Positions 23,660 through 35,558 of a DNA stretch of 64,000 bases are shown one piece after another (the stretch's first letter is position 1; the number at the start of each line of letters is the position of its first letter). This DNA comes from Wolfiporia cocos (taxonomy: Eukaryota; Basidiomycota; Agaricomycetes; Polyporales; Phaeolaceae). The notes beneath the pieces are model-generated. The model made no database searches. It had not been told where the DNA came from and worked only from the letters and a program-made list of their open reading frames with translations. Position numbers and translations under genes: made by a program. The stretch lies in NCBI GenBank assembly GCA_029448655.1, contig JACCLO010000004.1, positions 3,038,001 to 3,102,000 on the forward strand, given 5' to 3'.

Positions 23660-24840
23660 CATGGTGCATCATAGACAGTCTTGGCTCGTATCATTGCATT
23701 TTCTTAATACCCTATCTGACAGTTGCACACGACCATCATGTATGCCACATTATCACGTCCCCATCACGTCCATATGTATTTAGATCTGCATGTACAATCA
23801 TCCTCGCTTGCTTTCGTTCATGTTCTTGTATTTAGGTAGTGGTAGATTGCAGCTGCTAGTGACCCCCTACCATATACCATACCACTGACTGCGTGCAATG
23901 TACGATTCAATAGAATATGTGGGCCAGTCCGTATGTGATGCGCTGTCTCATGCCATGATGCCTTAGGATTATATACAGGATGGGTCAAGACGCGAGGTTA
24001 CTTTTTAACCGTGGGTGACATTGGAAATGGGTTTTGCCCATGTGTTTGATAGTGCATTGGGCACGATGCCACATCTGGACGTACCCCACAAGCTGGCCGT
24101 GGCCAGTCTGAATTACCGCCGGGATAGGTTATTCTTTTACGGTGGTTGATGATCCAGACCAAAGTGTTGCATCATTGGAAGATAGCGATACAACCCTATG
24201 ATTCTATAGTAGAGAAGGTGTACCGTGCCACGCGTTCCGATGGTAGCGGCGACTTATTTTACGTTTCCAATGCCCACAGGGGTAACAACAGTCAGGCCTA
24301 AATTTTTCCGCAGTGTCTGCTACCCATCCACAACAGTGATGCATATCCGCTATGCCGTTACGGTAATGATGACAGGCTAGCGAGGCTCGTTAGCTTGAGC
24401 ACAAGCATGAAGCTCGAATTCATGCTAGTGGGAAAGTCAACTTGCGGCTAAACGGCGATATTCTGACCGATCGGATTACGATCACCAGAGTTGAAGTCAA
24501 CGGCACCGGAATCGAGCCGTGCATTTGTGCTGGTGAACACATGGAGATAGCGCTGCCAAAGAGAGTCAGATATTAAATCGCTCTGTGAAGCCATAGTACG
24601 ATGCTGGAACGCCAAAGTACGGAGTCGGGGTTCGGCATTTTTACAGCGTAGATTTGAACGCCCCCGCCAAGCACCATTTTTTTTTTCATTTTGCAGCAGG
24701 CTGGAACAGCCGCCGTGCGGTGTTTTTGTCCGCACAAAACAACTCAGTGAAAGGCAGGCCACAACACTGATTCAGAGCAAACATACGGATACGGGCGGAA
24801 AATCGCCGTGCTCAGAACGGCCAATCCGTTATGTATCCGC

Positions 24841-24877
<37 letters not shown>

Positions 24878-24878
24878 G
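24841..24878. repeat. (TGTC)n microsatellite
   Basis: About 9.5 perfect tetranucleotide units, TGTC on the plus strand. No coding context. Confidence 0.97.
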
Positions 24879-27720
24879 CGACGTAGCTGCCTGTGTCCCA
24901 TTGTGAGCTCAACTGGCCGAATTCTCGGACTGAACTGCAACCACATACCAAGAATCGATTCACACCACTGCGTCGGACGACGGCTCAACCACAATTTCGA
25001 TTCGAGCTGGACGTCAGCCTCCGAAACATCGGTGGATAACTGGGTCAGGAGCGGACTTGACGGCATCTGGCCTATGACCCACTAAGCCAACCTTAGCACA
25101 CTCACCTTTTCCACTCACCTTTTCCGTCGGCGCGTATTGATCTGCTTTTGTCGCTTATTCTTGCGAAGACGTCGCATCTAGGATTTACAAGCCCGACATG
25201 CCGTAGGTCGTCGGAGGGACACAAAGGGGTGAAGGATGTTGGCATCATAATAGCTGAGATTATGCGGGTCGAATGCATTCTTAACGTGCGTGGCCGGCTT
25301 CCTATGACCATCTCCGGGAGGCTTTCCGTTGCACCCTCTGACAGGTGGTACGTAGACCTCAGAGACGAAGAGGGTGGTCATCCTCTCCTGTTTATGCTGC
25401 AACAGGCAAGTCGTCGGCATCCTTGCGGATTGATAATCACGGTCGAGGATCGATAGTACCATCGGCGCACTATCGTCCACACCGCAAGCATCCTCGCTCG
25501 AATTATATTATCCTTGAATCCGGCCACGTCTACCGTCCTCGCCAAGAGTAGCCGACACCGCGTAATACGGTAATGCTTGGGATCGTCATGCAGGGACTCT
25601 CGATTGGTGGGAGAGGGTGGCTCAGAAGAGGAGAGGACCCTTTCCACGGAAGCCTTCGATACTGAAATTGCTACAAGAAGCTGCCGACAGGCCAGATACT
25701 GCGCATCCCAAGATGCATGTCTGTCCTAGTGGTCGGGCATACGAAGCATCTTATAAATTATGAAACAGGAGGGCAGGACATCCCGTATGGTCGGCACGCG
25801 GATGGCAGCAGTATGTCCATCTCCTCGGTCAGGTGTGTCCATTCATGGATCTCTTACCTCAAGACCTCCGTCAGCCTCTCCCGGCCCTGCTATCCCGCTC
25901 GACGACCCGCCTCAATTGTCGGTCACCACCATTCATCCCGGTCTTGATCCTTGATGCATTGTATTACGAATGCGGTTGGAATCCATATATTTGCCGCTGC
26001 CGTGGAGGATGAAGATCTCCCGCCTGGCGAGACAAAGACCGCGCGCGTTGCAGCTTCGCGTCACCAAGCGACGTCGGCCCATATTCGGTCGCCCCATAAT
26101 TATATTCATGAAACATGCCTGCATCAACCCAAAGTATTGAATCTTAGCCACGGAAGAGTAGCTGCCGCCCGCAGCAGGAAATTGTCGAACAGCCGAATGT
26201 TTCGTGCGCGGGACCCTTCGTCGATAGACTGAAGCAAACCAGACAGCATGACGATCTTCTCCTGCGAGGCGGATCCTCGTACACCCTTCATGGAGCCACA
26301 TCTTCCGGACCAGATGGCGTTCACAGAATGGAGAATGGAGGCACCTGAAGAGGGCAGATTCCTTTCACGGGTTGGGATTTTGAGCGAAGGGACCGGGGTG
26401 AGCCTGACGGATCTGCGCCAACGAGACGTCGGCTCGATGGTCGGAAGGAATTACAGGACCATCTACCGAAGGTCAACATGCGCAGCCAGCTGCATTTGTT
26501 CCAGCGTTGGCTAGAGCGCATGTCCGATGCATCTTGGAGCCTACACATCTGTTATCCTCCCTGTCCTCCATGAGCGAATCCTGCACTCCTGACATCTCTG
26601 CGTCATGCACTCTATTGATCGCCGCATCATCTTGCCGGCCATAGTGCCGATGGCAGATTCACTGCAGGGTAAAGGGACGTGTTCTCTATGGCATCCCGCT
26701 CGCATGCAGAGCTTGGCCACTGTGCAGCATCTTTGCACGGTGCAATCTCACATTAGAGAAATGTTCGCCCGTTCAACAGGCGAGGCACCTTGCAGTCGGC
26801 AACAATGCCGCACTACTTGTCACGCCAATGTTCTCCGGATGCTGAACGCAGCTGGACATTGCGCACAGCCTAACCCTTGCTTTCGGCGAATGCGTTTCCC
26901 ACAAACTTTCATCTGCCATGTTACCGCTCGTCTCGTGGCATGTCAGCACCTCGGTAGTGTCGCAAAATTGTGTACGCGCACCTCCGCGCACTATCGCGAT
27001 AGATCTGCCGGAGCGAACAACGCAGTCCGGTGAGGTCTTTGATCCTTTATCGAATTGACTAGATCTAATTGGGTACTTCCACGACATCAAAGGCTCGCCA
27101 TACGGAACCTGAAGTACGCACCGGAACTCGGACTCGGACCTCTGCAGCTGCGTGCCAAGATCTCCCCGCCGTTCACCGGAACAGACGATCTGAAGAAGGC
27201 ATCGCGGCACCGGAGTATAAGGGTGTCTGCGCTGGGGACGCAGCGCGCCGCGGAACTAGCCAACCACCATGCATCATCGCTGCCGAAGAGTTTCGGCCGG
27301 CGTACCTCGAATATCGGTGCAATGCGGCTCATGAAACAAACTCTGGCTAGGCAAGCGATTGTCTTTGCTGGCGACGCCGAATGAGACAACGGCTGGCAAA
27401 CTTCCTTGCGTCTGCTTCCGTACCGCGCGCTTACGCTGAACTGCATGCAATGGAAGCCCTGACCTCGGACGTTGTCGTGTGGCAAGTCATCTTCAGCAAC
27501 TGAGAATCGAACATTCGTTGGTGCCGCCTCAGTCGTATGACAGCAATGACAAACTGAGATATACACCATCTTTCCGAGAGCTGCGGAGGACGATTCAGCA
27601 AGGTATGGGAGGCATGACGCAAAGGAGTCAGTTCTGGCCACGGCTGGGGGAGTGTGAAGGATTCATCGTCGTTTGCTGAACAACTCTGCACCGTCAGTCA
27701 ACTCATCGAAAAAGTGGCCC

Positions 27721-27722
<2 letters not shown>

Positions 27723-27757
<35 letters not shown>

Positions 27758-27778
27758 CAGAGAGAGAGAGAGAGAGAG
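27723..27778. repeat. (AG)n microsatellite
   Basis: A long AG run interrupted twice by ACAGAG units, about 56 bp. It lies in non-coding DNA. Confidence 0.97.
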
Positions 27779-30098
27779 CTAGTAGGAATCCGGGGTTGTC
27801 GCTCGCGAAGCTGATGTAACATGACCAGCAGAGCCGGTGAGTCCTATCCACGAGTCTCACGCACAAACAAACCGGCGAGCTCGAGGATCTCTCCACCAGT
27901 CGACCTCGCCGCCGTCGGCTCATGCATCAGGCATTGCTCCCGCCTCCGCACCGTCGTCCGCTTGCCCGGATCATCACGATCATCGCGTTCTCTTGGTTTT
28001 ACTGGGCAACGTCCGGCGCATGACGCACTCAGCGATGCCAGATCCGACACACCATGCCGCGGCGAATCGGACTTGGAATGTTCCAGCTACATCGTTCGCT
28101 GCGATGAAATTGCTCGGTACCGCGATATCCGCTGGATCGGATTGCACATCTAGCAAGCTGTAGAAGTCGTCGGCGCAAGCGATCATCACGCTGAAGCTGA
28201 GGCAGCAGCACTACAGCTCTTCTGCATGGGGCGATTGCTGCCGATGTGACAGGTCTTCGTGGCACGGAAAACAGTGGAACGAATGCGTACGACACCTAAG
28301 GAGACGTACTCCGTCACAAGAGTCACCAGCCTTGTGAAGGAGGCCTTGATGGTGAGGCCAGGGTGGCTATATGCGCCACATCCGCAGCGAACATTGCTCG
28401 AACACGGCCAACCATGCAGTGCCACACACCGGTATCGTGGCAATGGTCCATTATTCTTCGCAGTGCGTTTCGCCCTGTGCGAGCCGTACATATGCGTAAG
28501 TTGCCAATATCGCCGCCTACGCGGCGTGAGGGCCTACCACGGATCGTATTGCCATGATGCCGCCTTCAGGGTGCGGACGACGTGGTCACCACTTGCTGTG
28601 CGTGTTCGATGCATACATATACTGTGCACAGAGCTCTTTAGCTCAGCGAATAAAACGGATCTGCTCACCGTGGCCATGCACAATATCGCACAATCTCTCG
28701 TCCAAGCGAGAAAACATCCGGGAACAACACGCCCCACTCAAGCCAAGAGGTCGCGATAGAGGGACTGTAGATGCAGAAGCGCGGAACCGCGGCGCATGTC
28801 GGTTACAATGCAGAATATACACATCGACGGAGCACGCGTATCGCGATGCTGAGGATCCTATGGTTTCGTCACGACTCACCGGACCCACCTCCCACAGGCA
28901 CTGTCAGCAATTAGCGATGGATACGACCATCGTTCTGATTCATGGCCGTGCCCGGTTGCGCATCGTGGCCTGGATATCTGGCCCTTACCGTGCACCATGA
29001 ACCTTTCCGCCGACTTCGATCGTCTCAGGGCGGCACCTTCTCTTCTCCCGTTATCCACATGAAGGCCGACGATGTCGCGGTGCAGTTTATAGGTGGTTGA
29101 ACGCTCGATGCTTGGATACCGCCGCTCGCCAATGCATCGGGTCAGAGCAAGGAAGGTTCGTAGACGTCGCACGCGGGAGGTCTGATTTGGTGCTAAAACC
29201 CATTCGGTTATAGGGAAGCAAGCAGCTCTCAGGCCCACGACGTCGAGGTAGACCCCCCTCTTGCGATCTCCATCTCTACGGCCATCCACCGTCTTTTGCT
29301 CCGTCCGGAGGGTGATCCGCCGCCGTCCTTGCCGTAGCCCGCGGCCGCAATCCGGGTATCTTCGCTGAGTGGGCGAGGCTCTCCATCGGCGCGCGGAGCT
29401 CTTTGAAGCCAGCGAAGTCCGCGCGCGGGAGCCTATCATCGCCCGTTTATTTCTCCACCCCCGATTTTGTTCGAAACGTTTTCGCCTGCCGGCTGCACAG
29501 ATACGGGTGGTTTCCCGACTGGAATCTCGCGATCGACGAGACGATCTGCCCACACATCCACCCACAACGGAATGGCCGCGTTCCGGGTACAAAAGCACGT
29601 ATTTCTACTTCTAGAGCTTCCAGTGGTGTGGTCGTTGCAGAAAGCAGAGCCGTCGATTTCGACCGATCCGGCTGACTGAGACACTGGGCATTCAGCTACG
29701 CCCGGGCATCGAGAAACGAGCTTGTCTTCCCTGCACGGTCACATTCTACATAGTTCTGAATTCTCACTCGGGTCGCACAGCATTCTGATCCACTCTACAT
29801 ATTTCCGTTGAGAGCGTTTGTGCGGTTCAACTATTTCGCTCAGGATCCAGGTACCTCGCTATCGGGCACGCAATTGTGAATCACAAGCACTGATATTGTT
29901 ACAACGACAAACGATAGTTATGGTACATCCTCGACGTAGCGAATACGACCACAGATGAAAGTAATAAAGGCACATGTGCACGAAACAGCAGTTGCATAGA
30001 TGGAGAGCAGATATATATTCGCGCGATTTCAGACTGCATGTCGGACTGTTAGCACCTGTACGTACAGAGTATGGAATTACACGCACTTGGCCGGTCAA

Positions 30099-31098
30099 TC
30101 ACCCAGCCTTGCCGTGGTGTCCGTGCATTCCCTCAGGCATCCTGCTCATGTCGAGCCTCGCATCCCTACGCGCATCCATCATGTGATGTGCGTTGATTTC
30201 AGGGCCTCTAGATGGCGGCTTCGGGTACGCTTGCGGAGGGTACGGCGCGTAGTGGGGGTGATGATGAGCCGGGTGGGGCGGATGGGCGTGCGCAGGGTGG
30301 GCCACCGGCCCTGGCGCCATGGGCATCTGGCCCTCGGGCCGAGGAGCAGGCACCATGTACGGTGCCGCGTACGCCTGATGATACGGCGCCGTGAAGACCG
30401 GGTAGTAGGGCGTGTATGGGGCAGGCTCCCCATCCTGGCCAGATCCGTGGCCCGCAGGCATCGCTTGCGGCGGTGCAATTGGAGCGTAGAACAGCTGCGG
30501 CACGTACACCGGGGCCTCGCCCGCCTTGGGCACGTGAGTCGCCGGATACTGCCCGTAGAAAGGGGTGTACGGCGACATGTACGGGATGGGTGGTGTGGCG
30601 CTGGTTGCAGCGACCGCAGGCGGGACCATCATCCCTGGTTGCACGCTAACGTCGACTTGCTGATCGTTGGCGTTGTTGGCTGCGCGATCCGTTTAAAACA
30701 ATGGAAATGGACAACGTCATTCTACGCGCCACCCTCGAATCAGGACAGCAAAAAAGCTCACTTTTTCCATCGCGCTTCTTGTAAGGCCCTCGCTTCACCC
30801 CCTTTTGTCGCTCCTTTCTCTGGGAATCAACGCATTCCTCAGAGATGCCGTACTTGACGCAACGGAGGCAGGGACGGGCATCGTCGCACTTCTTGCATGC
30901 CTTCTGGCAGTTGGTGCAAGCATTCTTGACTTGCCTGCGTTTTGTACGCGGCGGCGTCGAGGGCATTACACTGTGCGAGAATGGATACATGTGCATCGGC
31001 ATGCCTGAGTAGGACACAGGATGAACAGTCATCTGCGGCTGCACTGAGTCCGTCGGGGAGGGCTGCTGCTCCTCGCCCTCCGGATTATTGTCGCCCAT
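30099..31098 (-). CDS. Zn2Cys6 transcription factor with Pro/His/Tyr-rich C-terminus
   Basis: Fungal binuclear-cluster DNA-binding protein, presumably nuclear. I place the start at 31098 (MGDNNPEGEEQQPSPTDSVQ), because the open frame upstream lacks family features and is probably promoter and 5' UTR. The cluster ACTNCQKACKKC, then ARPCLRC, then a Cys eight residues on gives C-x2-C-x6-C-x5-C-x2-C-x8-C. It is preceded by basic TKRRQVKN and followed by the basic linker RKERQKGVKRGPYKKRDGK. One intron of about 75 nt (GTGAGC to GCGCAG) joins a second exon (ANNANDQQVDVSV onward) that is Pro/Tyr/Ala/His-rich with no Fungal_trans domain. About 300 residues in all. Target genes are unknown. Confidence 0.85.
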
Positions 31099-32942
31099 TA
31101 TTGATCTGCTGGCAACGCGGGCAGGAGAGCACAAAGGGGTGCGTGAGGTAGCGAGCAGGGAAAGATGCGCCCCAAATGAGGCGTTAAAGGACGGGCGCCT
31201 TGAGGGTCTGAATTCCACGTGCCAAGAATGGCTTCTGTCCAGAGCAGGCAGTCCCTGGCTGCTGTTATCGCTTGCGATGACACAGGCAACGGGTCCGCCT
31301 GCAGGGAGAGGTGCATGGTGGTCAACAGACACGATGGGGCAGACGACGCGGAACCAGATGCTCACGATGAGTGGACCGCCGGGTTCGCTGAGCTGCTCGT
31401 GCAGGGGCGACTCCGACTCAAAAGCGGAGGGAGGCGGGAAGAGAAAATGCGGCAAGACATATCTCCCTCGGCCCCCCCTCTTATTCTCGGCGTAGCCCCC
31501 CGGCTCGCTCGGCATATAACCTTGTTTGATCTCCACTCCTCCACTCCCACGGCTATTTCGCGGATGATGCGACTCGGCCATGTAAACACTCCGCGGCGCC
31601 CTTGATTTCCGCGACTTCGTGCGATCCCCGCTCAAGCCCCTCCTTGCCGTCGTACGTATATCCTGCCTCCGCAGGTATGGCTCCCCGCTCTGCGCATGAC
31701 CCGCATCCTCCGTCCAGCCTATATAGCGCGTGGCGGACATCGCGTGCCTATTTAGTCATCGCGGAGAGTTGCCGGAGGAAGCTCTATACACGCGCCTTTT
31801 GTCCGTTCCAACGTCCAATGCCGTGTCATATTGATAACACACTTTATGGTTTGGTGTACGTGAAACCGCCCGAAGTCCCATCAGAAGGGAACGAGACCTC
31901 TTACAGGATACGTGGAATCGAGAATTAGACCGCACGGGAGCGCCACTCACACGTAATCTGGCCCTCATCTCAGCTCCTGCAAATCAAACGCATTGATGCT
32001 CTCAAAACCCTCAAATTGATTGGAGTGCATCACGGGGAGCTTGTTCTACGCCTAACTAAGATCCTTGTGAAGTCATCCGCTACAGACCTTGTTCGCGGAT
32101 CAATCCCAGTGAGAACAAGTGAGGATAACCGTCCGCGGGGCGACCACTTCCCGCCAGCAGTGGTTTATCATCAAAGATGGCAGAAACTGTCGGAACATGG
32201 TTGTTCACCCGCGCAGTAAGGTCGCATGTTGTGACCTTCTCCAGTCGTAGAATGGTTAGTCGCGATATGGCCTTGACCCGGTCATAACAATACAGTGCGT
32301 ATGAGCGAGTCGCTCATCCCGCCATTTGCATCAGCTTCGCACGGTTACCGTGAACTCAACATGTTACAAGCTTTCCGACCGACATCGGACTTGCATCTAC
32401 GCAATTGCTGATGTATAAAACTCTCGGCCCGGGTCCTGCACCAAGCCTTCCAGGTCGGGCCAGTCCGTTGCTTCGTCGCTTCTGCGCATCCACGGGTCGT
32501 GGCTAGTCCTGTAGTGTGGGATCACAGGGCCGTTTACGTCGGCAGGCTTGCCAGAAGCTTATTCCCATGCAGTGTGAACGAGTGCCTGCCGATTAACCTT
32601 GTGCTATCACCGCCGCCCCGCAGTAGTTGGCAAAGCCAGTCTGATGCGCTTGTTGCTAGTTGTTGCTACCTGTAGGATCAATGTGGAACGCAGATCGTTC
32701 CTTGGTGATATAAGATAATACTCAACACTCGGCAAAATAGTGAGTCCCGATCGTTTTGACGATGGTCGCATCAATGTTATTGAACGTGAACATTCGCGTC
32801 CCGCGAGTGACATCGGGAGCTCGGGCGTCTGTGTGCGCTTCATCTGACCACCGTGTTCGAATTTCGTGTACTAGCGGAGGTTGCCAAGGAGGCTGTGATA
32901 TCAATTTCGCTTCATCCTCAGTGAAACCGTGCGTTCATTGTA
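31099..32942. other. divergent intergenic region
   Basis: Separates the minus-strand Zn2Cys6 gene from the plus-strand TGT-like gene. A TATATA element lies at about 31717-31724, some 620 bp upstream of the Zn2Cys6 start, and a TATAAA-like element is near 32413. The frame open on the minus strand to 31740 continues the Zn2Cys6 frame but carries no domain. No other gene was seen. Confidence 0.4.
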
Positions 32943-34809
32943 ATGGTGGAAACGAGTTTCCAGGCGGGGTTGCCGCCTTCGCTGACCTTTTCACCGATCG
33001 CGCTCGCCGACCTTCCCACCTTTGGGCCCCGCCTGGGGCAAATCGCACTACATCGCCAGGATGGATCTGCCCATCTGGAGATTAGTACTCCGAACCTGAT
33101 GACCGCGACATCTCACGGCGTGATTCCCCATCTGTCGAGAGATCATGTCAATGTCACCAAGGCCATTCGCTGGGTCCATGTACCGTTCGAATCCTTGTGA
33201 GCTGTTGCTGAGTACTCTGGTACGATGTTCTGTTGACTCTCATGTCTTGCATAATACTATAGCTTGAGTCATACGCCTCCTATACCAACTTTACAGCCGG
33301 GACCACATCCTATCCATAGATTTTTGGGTTATGATCCATCGCAGCACATCGTCTCGATGTCCGCCCGAGATCCTTTCGATGACCGCGATATGCCTGCAAA
33401 TGGCAAGGACTTCATCTCAGTTTACTGCATCAGAGGCATACGCAAGGCAAGTACCAGCATCGATGCCGTGTCCTGCTCCTGATGAATGAATCAAGATCAC
33501 GCCTAATATGTGGAACTCGTATACGTCTGCATGCAATCCAGACGTTGTAACCGCCCTCTCGGATACGCCTTTTACGCCTCCACCGCATTCGCAAAAACGC
33601 ATCACGAAAAGCATCGAGAAATCCAGCGCTTGGCTGACTGATATTCTCCAAGCTCAAAGTCAGCAGGTATTGACTCAAGGCGTCTCTGAGCATCAGTGCC
33701 CAGATATCTCTGTGCCGAATGTGCGCAATGTGCTCGTCCACATGGCTGGTAGTGTGACCACACAAGCGCGCCAGGCTTTTGCAGACTCTCTTCTCGGAAA
33801 ATTGGATAATAGGGACGCGGAACAGCTCGCGCCTCTTCGGACGCTTGATGACGGCGTCGCCGGATATGTTTCGGATCTCATGCCACTCCGCGCAGCCCTC
33901 TCAGCGAAGATGATCAGCACGTCTGAGATCCTGCCGGGCCTGGAGCGCGGTGCAATGAGTGTAATCGCCCCTAACGCTCAGCAGCAGCATGACACGCCCG
34001 AACTGTCGGACCTTATTCAAGCCTCCTTAAAACACCTGCCAGTCACCAAGCCCCGATTGGTTAACTCCGCGAATTCTCCCCACGAGATGCTGCGCCTCAT
34101 ACGTGATGTGGGCATTGATATGATCGACGCTCATTGGGCGCAGCGCGCGGCGGACATCGGGGTCGCGCTGGATTTCTATTTTCCTACACTCAACGGATCG
34201 CCCACTGCAATCCAGAAATGTGTCGGACCCAGAGTTCGACCGAACGGCAAGACTGATCTGGGACATAATTTATATGACATTCGATATGCTCGCGACCACT
34301 CGAGGCTGGCGGCGAACTATAGGGATGCCTTGTCGTCCCAGGCCCTGACGGGCAACTCCTCTATTCCCGCTTCCCTGATTTGTCCGTGCCCGACATGCTC
34401 TCCCACCATAGGCGCCCCTGCATACTTGCACCATAGTACCGTGGATCATTACTCGTTCGCCGCAGATTCCAGCCCAGCCCAGCCCAGCAATTTCCAACCA
34501 CCCTTCACGCGTTCGTACATCCATCATCTCCTTCATAGGCACGAGATGTCTGCGCATTCGCTACTCGTGATGCATAACATATCCGTGCTCGATGCTTTCA
34601 TGGCTGGCATCCGCACCGTTCTCGAGGGACCAACTGGAGTAGAGGAGTTCCACAAGCATGTTGAAGATTTCGTCAATTGCTTTGACGAGGACCAGGTGGT
34701 GTTCGACGAGGCGAAAGTCGATTGGGCCGGCGTAGGGAGGGCCCGCGGGAAGGGCAGCTCTTCGAGAGAGGAGATCAAGCAGGCTCTTGGCACAGCTGTC
34801 GCACTATGA
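32943..34809 (+). CDS. tRNA-guanine transglycosylase (queuine TGT/QTRT2)-like protein
   Basis: TGT-fold protein of the queuosine pathway, which swaps guanine-34 for queuine in GUN-anticodon tRNAs; eukaryotes use a QTRT1-QTRT2 heterodimer. Exon 1 (MVETSFQAGLPPSLTFSPIA, then RLGQIALHRQ, ISTPNLMTATSHGVIPHLS) matches the N-terminal TGT motif. Exon 2 contains HRFLGYDPSQHIVSMSARDP. A GC-AG intron (33447-33496, AAG|GCAAGT) joins IRK to ITPNMWNSYTS. The segment VGIDMIDAHWAQRAADIG aligns with GxDMxD of TGTs, keeping the Asp, but the PTR that follows is lost. Zinc ligands are CPCPTC (about 34384-34401) and the His of LLVMHN; between them is an insert of about 35 residues not seen in bacterial TGT. It is more divergent than QTRT1, so an accessory (QTRT2-like) role is more likely. 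Confidence 0.8.
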
Positions 34810-35558
34810 CATCGCGGTCTCAATTGGTGGCTCGAGAAGTTTTCAAGACGTCCATGATTCTCGTGACCCTTGAGGTGCAATTCTTGAAATAGTGCGGCCA
34901 TGCGGCATCCAGGGACGGATAAACGACGACCGTCCGCAATATGACAGGAGTCTTTGCCGTTACCTTCCACAATGATTTGAAATCCGACGTACTGGTACAG
35001 CGCGCCGTCTGCATGAAGATGTATGCCATGACAGGATAAATTTACTTGTACGTAGTTGTCTGTGGTCGCTTGATGATGAGCGCAAATGCCTTGACGCAGA
35101 TGTCAGTGAGCGTGTCAACTCGGGTGATCATAAGATATCACTCGCTGCAATAGGACGCCAAATTTTTGAATGTCTTAGGACTGGAAAACGATGGGAATAG
35201 CCACTCTATAGTACGATGTGCATTGTTCAGGCAACCGATTCGATGAGGGCCGGCAATCGATCCGACCCTGGGGTCGGTAATCAGTAGACGCCCGTAATAG
35301 TGCGGGCGCTACCACACCCGCGTCTCTTACATACCACCTACAGCAACCGCTGCGTTGTACATCGCGACACTTTCTATACGGTTTGGAAAGCGGAGCTTTC
35401 GAGAACTTTCTATCATTTATCAACATCACTGTATAGCGACCACATCATAGCTGTGTCAGAATCGAGGCTGCACTGTGACGGCATACGGCACTTCAACAGT
35501 ACCATTGCTATCATCTGCGAACCCTTCAATCGGTTGGCCCTTGCGATCCCTGTGCATC
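34810..35558. other. intergenic, no gene supported
   Basis: About 750 bp between two plus-strand genes. A 69-codon minus-strand frame (35029-34820) has a protein-like composition but no recognisable domain. The rest is presumed 3' UTR and promoter. Confidence 0.4.

Larger units (their letters stand above)
23660..30098. other. 6.4-kb region with no gene I can support
   Basis: Contains a (TGTC)n tract (24841-24878), an (AG)n tract (27723-27778) and many overlapping frames of 60-240 codons on both strands. The longest (29598-28876, minus) is Arg-rich and shows no domain. Frames such as ACADDFYSLLDVQSDPADIA (28180s, minus) look protein-like, and a heavily interrupted or decayed gene is possible, but I could not chain exons into a known family. 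No tRNA, rRNA or terminal repeats were identified. Confidence 0.35.

Noticed and set aside
24841..24878. Tetranucleotide array considered as a CRISPR or satellite array
   Set aside because: Perfect 4-bp units without spacers; a simple microsatellite. No CRISPR-like repeat-spacer pattern exists in the window.
30000..30857. Long plus-strand ORF of 285 codons rich in Arg/His/Val
   Set aside because: Antisense shadow of the Pro/His/Tyr-rich exon of the Zn2Cys6 gene; composition is explained by the opposite strand.
31099..31740. N-terminal extension of the Zn2Cys6 protein in the same open frame
   Set aside because: No domain, composition unlike the rest, overlaps a TATA-like element, and an ATG at 31098 begins a natural-looking N-terminus.
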